Positions 21,301 through 30,300 of a DNA stretch of 64,000 nucleotides are shown here, piece after piece. The notes below the pieces were generated by a model. That model did not search any database. It was not told the origin of the DNA and saw only the letters and a list, made by a program, of their open reading frames with translations. The stretch's first letter is position 1. Every line of letters begins with the position of its first letter. The position numbers and the translations under genes were made by a program. The stretch comes from Euglena gracilis (taxonomy: Eukaryota; Euglenida; Euglenophyceae; Euglenales): the NCBI GenBank assembly GCA_039621445.1, contig CP154955.1, positions 5,880,785 to 5,944,784 on the forward strand. The letters are read 5' to 3'.

Positions 21301-24300
21301 GTTCCGTCGGCTGGTGCGGGAGATCATCAGGATTATCCGGACCCTCATAGTTTCACCACGGTTGCAAAATTGCAGTGCGGGACAAAATTACGGGAAACAA
21401 AAATTACGGGGAGAAATATTGCGGAAAACATTAGAAAATTTTGATTTTGCCAAAAGCAACTCAAAATTCCAGAAATAATGGTAATAAAACGTAACAAAAT
21501 AAAACGTTTGGTGGTCTTTTTTTTGTCTTTATCGACATATCCCAAATTTTACACAACCCCGTCTTTTTTGTGTGTGAAACTTGTGTGAAATCCAAACGGT
21601 GTAAGAAGGTGCACTGGACAAATAATACGGAAAAATATGGTCAAACTGGGGCGGTAATTTTGTTTCTCGTAACTTTTGGCCGGAATGTATGTATGTAGAA
21701 AGTCCCGACCAGGCAATTGCTTAAGCACTGGCCGACCCCCCCCCCCCCCCCGGGGGGGTGGGTGACTGGTTTTTTCAGAGTGACTGACTGGTTTTGGGCC
21801 CGGACCCCTCCCCCCCCGGGGGGGGGGTCGGCCAGGAGTGGGCAAAAGTGGCTTGAGTGACCCCGGCGCCGAAGGCGCCGGAAAATTTTTTTGGGCCTAA
21901 AATGGCCTAAAGTGACTGGAAAGTGGCCGTTTTTCTGAGTGGCCGACCCCCCCCCCCCCGGGGGGGTAGTGACTGGCTGGTTTTTTGAAAATGAGTGACT
22001 GACTGGTTTTTAAAAAAGTGGAGTGACCCCCCCTCCCCTCCCCGGGGGTCGGTAAGCAATTGTATGGTCCCGACCAATTGCCGCGGCCTGCCGGGGTCCC
22101 GTGCCCAGCGGCTCATGCAGCAGGTGCAGCGGTTCGTGGACGACGTCTTCCGCCCGGACGACTGCATCAGTCTGAAGGGGCTCAACTACATGAACGACGA
22201 CCCAGCTGAGGTGCTCATGTGGGCTGTGTGCAGAGTTTTTTTTCCCCCCGTTTAGTCACCCTGGAGGCAGGTTTTCCTCTGTTTTCGGCACAAAGCCCCC
22301 TGATTTTTTTTTCGGACCCCAAAATTGACCCCCAAAGTAGGTCAGGCCCCCGAGTCCCCCCCCCCCCCCCCGCCGCTCCAGGGGGTGGTTCCGGACCCCC
22401 CCCCCGGGTCCGAAAAAGCCTCTGGCTGCATGGAGGAATGATGGGCACACACCTGAATTTTGTCGTACGTGTGGGGGATCCTGCTCAGTTTCGTGGAATT
22501 TGGGGCAGGTAGGAAGAAGGATGCTGGAAGGACCCCACAAAGGTCCCAACTGGAGCTGGGTGGCGGGTGGAGCGCCAATCAGGCTGGAGGGGTTGAAAGT
22601 GATTGATCCCAAGTCACGAAAAAACTGGGATTTTTGGACAAAAAATAAGGTTCGGCCCATGCTGGCACGTTGCGTGGCTGGACAGGCATTGAAGTTGCTC
22701 TGTGGGTTTGACGGAGTGGGAAACTGCTGGCTGGCTGAAACCGTTCATCTGACTGCGAGGTTGTTTGGGTTTGCAGGTCCCCGTCAGCTTCAGCGACGGC
22801 CTTCCAGTGACTGATCCAAATTTAGGACCATTGACAGGGGGTTATTTGATACACCTACTTATACATATATTACATAATGTCATTTGTTACCATATATTTA
22901 TCCATATATTTTTGTCCACACTGGAACAAAGAATTGTCATAAACAACAACATGTTACATGTTATTGCAACTTAAAACCACAGGGATTGCAATCTTTAATT
23001 CAACATGTATATCCATATTCTTAATAATCTATATTCTGACATGTTTCTGAAAGTTTTTCCACTCTTTTTCCGTTTTTTCTTGAAACACCTTATATGTGAC
23101 CGTTCAAAAAAAATTTCATTTATTTTTGTAAACCTGAAAGTTTGGTGGGTATCCCTATGTTTATTATGAGAGGGACTCCAGTGGTGAGGTGGTCGAGTGG
23201 CCTTTGTCGCACACCAGGGTTGCTCTCTCTCACTCTTTTTTTTTCAATTGCACATGGACCAACTGGATAGTTATTTTGAAGTGCCGCGCACTCATCTTAC
23301 ATTTCTTTCAAGTCCAGTTTGGCGAGCTCACATGAGCCTGCTCGCCACATGGAGAGGGGGAGTCGGACCGCATCCCTCCCCCCCCCATCCGAGACTGTGG
23401 CCCTGTTTGCATGTCGGGCGTTGTGTTCCCTTTCCGCCAGAACCGGTTTTGACAACTCTTGGGAAATCCCTGCGGAGTAGTTCTTTTGGCTGCCAGCCCC
23501 AAAGCACGGTAGGGGTCTGGCCTCCTCCCGATAAACAAACTCGTAACCTAAACTAACAAAGGGGGGTTAACGTGTTTTTTGTATTTTTTTTGCGTTGTAT
23601 TTTTCGAGGGTTCATGCAGTGTTCCCTCCCAATACTGACAGCCAGGCACAAACAGAAGGCATTCCTGGTCGCAGTCGGAAACCACGTCCGCTCATTTGCG
23701 TTATGCTCGCCATGTGCCTCTTCGCGCTGCCCCCCCCCCCCCACAGGTACACGTGCTGTACCTCCAGGTGGGGAAGAACGGGCTGGAGGAGAAGATCCTG
23801 CGGCTGGTGGAGCACGTCAGCCAGCTGTTCATCCAGGCCGGTGTGCGCCCGCCTTGCCGGCAGTGGGTACCCCTGCTGTGGTCCAGTCTCAGGGCCCCTC
23901 CCCGTTTGAGTTTGGCTTAAGAGAGCCCCTGACCCGAATTTGCTCACACTGACTTTTATTTGGCAGCCATAATCTACATGGCCCCCCCGGGGGGGGCCAT
24001 GTAGATTATCCAGGGGGTCAAAATAGTTTTTTTTTCCGTTAATGATGGAATAGGGTTAGGTGCGCGACTTAGGGTTAGGGTTAGGCCTAACTTATAGACA
24101 GGTGTTCGGTGTACAAGTTAGGCCTAACCCTAAGCCTAAGTCGCACACCTAACCCTACTCCATCATTAACGCAAAAAAAAAATGCCCCCCCCCCCCTGGA
24201 CACACCACATGGCCCCCCCGGGGGGGCCATGTAGATTATGGCTGCCTTTTATTTATATATGTTTATTTGTTAATTTATTTTCTCACTGTTTTCTCTGCAA

Positions 24301-27300
24301 ATTGCCCTGCTTCCATAGCGACAGCGAGGGCGCACAAAGAAATCCACACAGGAGAATGCGCAAAGGGAGCGAATTTGAGACAAAAAAAGAGTTACCCATC
24401 GACCATTTTCAGCTGATTTTGGTCCACCTTGGTGTTAGAGCCAAGCCACCTTTCGCGCGGATTGGCAGGACTAAAACCGCTCAATGTGGGAGGGTCAAGT
24501 TGCTGGCTCCCCCCCTTTGGGTCCTTCAGGGGGTTTCCTTTGTCATTTGATCGGAGGGTCCCCCCTCTCCAAGGCCAATCCAGTCGGCAGCCTGTTTCCA
24601 CCTCCCTTCCAAACCATTGGCGATTTTTTATATCTGCCCACCCGCCCGAAGAGTGCCTGAAAAAAAAAGACCGCAACAGATTTTTTGCCAACTGAGTAAA
24701 GGAGATTGGACACAGCGACAGGACAGTTTTTTTTATGAGAAAATTCTTTTTTTCTACTCCATTGATTTTCCCAAACGTAACCCCCCCCAAATATAAAACC
24801 CCCCCGGTTTTATATCTGGGCGGAAATTTCAAGACCCTGAGAGGGGTTTCATATTTGGGGGGGTTTATATTCGGGCGGAAAAATCAACTTCCTTGCGGAA
24901 TCCAGTAGTCACTTTTTCGGTCCAAAATCACAAATACACCCACCCTTGGGGGTCCAAAAAAATCCCTTTTCGGGCAAAGGGGCAATTTTCACACGTTTTT
25001 GGTAAAAAGTGCTCCCAGGTCTGCCAAATATCACAACTTCGGAAGAGATTTTGTCGAAATTTTTTTTCCCTCCGGCACTTTGCGCCGGAGCGGGGGGGTT
25101 TATATTCGGGCGGGATTTCAAGGTCCTCGGGGGGGTTTATATTTGGGCAGGGTTATGTATTTGGGGGGTTTTAGTTTCCAAACTTTTATTTGCGCTGGTT
25201 TCGACCCCACTGGGGGGCGGGGGGAACCCATCGGGGCAAGCCAGAAGCCTTTTCCAACCAGTCCCAATGTTTCCAGCCTCTGAGGTGGTCCCTCCCGCCT
25301 GGCAGCAAGCGACGCCCTGCTCTCCCTTCCTCTGCACTTGACCCCTCCCCCTCCAGGGCTCGCCACGGCCAACGAGATCGAGCACAACGAGAAGCTGCAC
25401 GCCACGCTGATGAACTCCAAGTGGCGCGCCGCCCCGGAGGCCCCCGCCCCGGGCTTGACGTCAAGAGGGGCCGAGGACGGGTGGGTGGGCTGGACGGGAA
25501 TCCCCACGGGATATGGGAGGTTGTTCCAGTGACGTGATTTTTTGCGCCAAATGTTTTCTTGTGCGGTGCTGTGGTGGGTGGGGGTCCAACCCCCCTCCCT
25601 GTGGTGGGGAGGCCAGGGGTCATGCGTTCATTGGGCGCCCAAGGTGGAAACTGTGGACACCCAAATAATTTTTTTTTGTGGATTACACATTATTGGTTCA
25701 TTTGTGGTCACTAAAAATCACTTATGGACAACCCCAACAACCCAGTGATGTTCATAATTTTTTGCAAACTTTCCAAGTGAGCGTCCGCTTGGGGGTTCTG
25801 CCAGACCATTGGGACTTAGGCGGCCAAACTCGCACTTAAGGTTTTGATTTTTGGCTTGCGCTTAAGTGCAAATTTCCAATTTTTTTGAAACCTGGCGGTG
25901 AAACCCACCCTTTTGACCCTCCTCTGGTTCCACGGAGACCCTCCACAGTGGCGTGTGCATCATTTGCCGATGTTGGGACCCGAGGAACAGGCCCAATTTT
26001 GGTGTTTTTCGGCCTGTGCACCATTTTGAAAAAGGTTCAAAACCCTGGGTTTGAACGCCGGGACACGTAGTTTTCCCCCAAAAAAGTGCCAAAACCCCCG
26101 TTGCGAGTCCCTTGTTTTTGAAGCCTTGACTGTGTTCCCCGGATGGTGCTACACAGGCTTGGTGAAATTTACCTCTTTTGTTGCTTTTTTGGGCTCTGCG
26201 ATATGTCCGTTAAGAGTTGCCTGCTGAGGCATCCAGAGGGTGGACTCTACATACACGTTGTGAAAAGTTGGAAAAAACGGCATGTCACAGAGTTGTGGTC
26301 CCTGGGTGCTTGAAGTGCGAGGAGCGGTACAACGGGAAACACCCAGGTGGGGGGGGGTGGGGGGGATTGAGGGCAAGCCCAGGGACCTGCCCCAACGTCT
26401 GGTGAGCTACACCAGGCCCCACACTGCCGGGCATAGAAGGCAATGTTTATGGACATTGCGCTTGAGCGCAATAGTTTTACCTTGCGCTTGAGCGCAATGT
26501 AAAATTATTGCACTTACGCAGAAGCCCCTGAGCTTATGGGAGTCCCTCTGATGTGTTACCTCTGAACGGCCAGTGTGCGGGCTTGGTGAGGAAATACATT
26601 GCGCCGAAGCGCAAAACATCATACAAAAAATGAGAAGTGCAAACAGGCGGCTAACGTTTAATCTGAATGAACAAGCAGTGCATTATGTAGGCATGTCCAT
26701 TGCGCTTCGGCGCAATGTATTTCCTCACCAAGCCCGCACACTGGCCGTTCAGAGAGGACTCCCGACACACCGTAACATATCAGAGGGACTCCCATAAGCT
26801 CAGGGGCTTCTGTTATACATTGCGCTTAAGCGCAATAATTTTATATTGCGCTTGAGCGCAAGGTAAAACTATTGCGCTTAAGCGCAATGTCCTTTCAAAT
26901 GGCAGATGCTTTTGAATGGATTCGTGCTGTGTGAGAAGATGGGGGATAGAGGAGAATGATGAGGGGTGTTTGAGCGCTGCTGTGCCAGAAGCTCGGTTGG
27001 TGCTTGTGAACTATTTAGGTGCTGGGGAGGAAGTGGCTGTTACAATAATACGAATCGTGGGCGGTAGGCTGTGGAGCCTGAGTGACCTTGCACTCAGTGC
27101 ACAAAGTGGGGTTTTTTGGGATGTTGACAGAAAGACCTTTTTCGGATGAACACAGGGGGGGGGGATGTGCAACTTGCATAATTTGCATTTGCAAATGCAA
27201 ATTATTTTTTTTGGCATAATCAGGTTTTTCCGAAATCTGCATTTTTTGCATTTTTTTGCATAAAATATTTTGCCCTGGAAATTTTTTTTGTAGTTGGTCG

Positions 27301-30300
27301 CCATGCCATGTTTTGTCTCTGGTCCCTCTGCAGTTGCCTGGTATCTTTGATACTTTCACCCTATTAAAAGGCAGCTTTACAGAGGAGTGAATGTTTTCCG
27401 AGTTTGTTTTTGTCATTTCAGCTTCCATCATGGCCGACGTTGTGCAATGGAACGCGACGTGCCGCCACTTTATTGATGTTCAATGTTGACCTGGAGGGAC
27501 GATTTGCTTAGACTGAACGTGCAGGTGCCATTCGTGTTGATTTCCAAAGCTTCAGCGCTTGCCGTTGTCTTCCAGGAGGTCTTCTTTGTGAATCATTGAC
27601 AGGTACACCGGCATTGTCACATGTTTACGGATTTTAGGCAGCAAAACTCTGTTATATTCCAGCCTTTTCTCAGGGGTTTTATGCAAGTTGCATTTTTTTT
27701 TGCAGTTTTGCATTTTCTTGCATTTTTTTTGACTGGCATAATTTGAGGGGCCAAGTTGCATACCCCCCCCCTGCTGAACAATGCCCTCCATCTGCCCGGT
27801 GTCATGTGGCTTTCTGGTGGGTTGCAAATTACCGTAAAGAAGTGTGTCAGCATGTCTTCCCTGCTCCGCCGTTGTTGATGGACCTTTCAATTTCTCAATT
27901 CCATTCGATCATCCCCAAAGTTGTGTGCTTCAAATCCTGGGTTAGAAAGGGGGGGGGGTGGCGAGCTTCTTTAAAGCACCCTTTCGACGCCTAAAACTGT
28001 TTCCTTGGCTGTGATTCCCAGGGTTCATCTGGTGCCTGTTCTTTTCCAAACAGAAATTTTCCGACTTTCAAAAGTCAGCCAAAAAGAAGGGCCCCTCAGG
28101 CATGCTTAACTTCGAAGCAAGTGGGAGGAACCTCCGGCACTGGCAGTTGGGCTCACAACGCCCAGGACAAGAGACGTCGGGATATGAATTAGTTGGTGGT
28201 TGCTTTCACGCGCCAGGTTGGGTTTCCTGTCCCAGGCAAGGTTTCCCTCCAGGGGTTTTTTTAGTCGTGGACCCCCGGGGGGGGGTTGGGGGGTTGGGGT
28301 GGGTGGGTCCGGCTGAGCCCCCCCGGGGGGGTGGTCCCCCCCCGGAGGGGGGTGGGATATACTTTCGGCGCCGAAAAAGTGCTATTTTTTAGCACTTTTC
28401 GCGATTTTCGGCCATTTTTTGTGGGTCCCCCGGACGCCCCCCCGTGGGGGGCCCCCCTGGGGGGGGGTGGGTGGGGGGGACCCCCCCCTCCCCCCCGGTC
28501 TTAAAAAAACCCCTGTTTCCCTCCACCTTAGCTCTGTTCGCTCTGGTAATGAGATGCTTCCAGGACTGCTCTGTCCACCCACAGTGATAAAAATGAAAAA
28601 AATTAAAAATTGGTGTCCATTGCGCCAAAGCGCAATGGGCAGGCTTATGTAAAACGAAATTTTAAGAGTTACATTGCGCCAAAGCGCAAATGAAATACAA
28701 TTTTAAAACTGTAAAAGCAGCGTGGGTGTTGCGCCGACGCGCAACGTTGACCAATTCTGAGGCAACGTGACCGAGAGTAGGCTTCCGTCCCCCTGTACTA
28801 CATTTTTGTGCTCTGTCCCCTCTGGTGTTCATCTTCTCTACCAGGGCCGTTCTCTCCCCTCCATTGTGAGATAAGTTTCAAGCAATTACATTGCCCTTCG
28901 GCGCAACACCAACGCCAATGGAAAATTATAAAAATTGTATTTATATGGCGCTTTGGCACAATGTAACTCTTAAATTTCTATTCTTCATAAGCCTACCCAT
29001 TGCGCTTTGGCGCAATGGAAACACATGTTGACACATATGTTGTTATCATTGTGCAAGTGCGGCAATGGTCACCCACATGTTGAATTACAAAAAAGTAGGG
29101 AGTTTGCGCCAACGCGCAAAGCGTTTTGCTTTTTTGTAATGTAAAAAATCTTTGTGCCAAAGCGCAAATGCGCAATGGAGTCCCCTCGTTTCATCACCCG
29201 CCGTTTTGTGTTCATGCACACTGGGACCAGGGAGCGCTGTGCCCGTAGACCATGGAGTTCCAAGTCCTTGCTTTCGTCCCCAGGCCCTGGGGTGCAGGGA
29301 GAGACTATTTTCAGACTGGCCTGAGTCAGACCTCGGTGTTCGAAAACAAATTTTTTTTTGGATTTGTGCGTCGGCGCAAATTTGCAGTTTACTCTCAAAG
29401 CTAAGTGTGAGTTAGGCCTCCCAAGAAGGACGCCAGTTTGCTTGTTCATACACCAAGAATGTTTTTTTTAAGGCCTTTAATTTTTGATAAAGGTTTATGG
29501 CGTTTTAAAACTACCATCAGCCGGACACCCTCCCACCCCCCCCCCCCCCCCGACCACTGTCTTCCCATACCGACAGACTTCCCATGCATCCCTGCCCAGG
29601 GGGGGGGTAGCCATTGGTTTTTTTTCTGGTGGCCAGTAAGATGAGCAGGTGGTGGAATTCACCACCCCCCACGAAACTGTCATGCCCGAAAACCTATCAG
29701 GGTCCCGCCTGGGAAACTGCTAACCCACCAACCTGTCAGTACAGGAAGTTGTCAGGGGCCGACCTGTCAACCGCCCGAAACTGTCAACCAGCCGACCTGT
29801 CAGTATGGTAATTTGCAGGGTCCCGGCACTGGCCGACCTGTCGGGTGCAGTTTCCAGGGGGGGGGGTAGGTAACACACAGGCGGTGTCATCTGCGGTGCT
29901 TGCCGTCGCTTGGCATACGTGCCGCCTTTTTTTGAAGAGCCGAGTGAGTGTTTTCCGACAGTTTTTTTTTTGGAGGTTTTGGAGGAGAGTTGGCCACGGC
30001 TTTTCCCCCTCCGGAGAAGTGGAGAGCGCCTGTCCCTTCTGCCTGCCTCGGTTCGTCACGGCCCCATTTGCACTGTTCGCTGGCCCCGCAGACAACCGTC
30101 AAACCCTGCCCCGCCCCGACTGGAGATGAAGAGGACAAACCGGCCGCACGACCCCCATCCAGGACGATGCCTGAAGATGTTTGCTGTTTATGAGATTGCC
30201 GTCGCAGTGTGTTTTGGTCTAATGGTAAAAGGACTACCTCCCTCCCAGCGGGGAGCAGGTCCAAAATAGGGCATCTCCCGGTGCAAGCAAAAAGGCAAAA

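Larger units (their letters stand above)
20694..22108. other. ASCC1 intron 6
   Basis: About 1.4 kb. It holds a family M repeat (about 20800-21065) and a complete family B transposon (21708-22068) whose right end lies 40 bp before the acceptor of exon 7. Confidence 0.75.

Noticed and set aside
23962-24246. Interstitial telomere or chromosome-fusion site
   Set aside because: TTAGGG-like text is short, irregular and enclosed in a transposon with target duplications.
26916-27149. 77-codon frame with AVPEARLVLVNYLGAGEEVA
   Set aside because: The stretch looks protein-like but lacks GC3 bias, splice context and known motifs, and lies in an ASCC1 intron.
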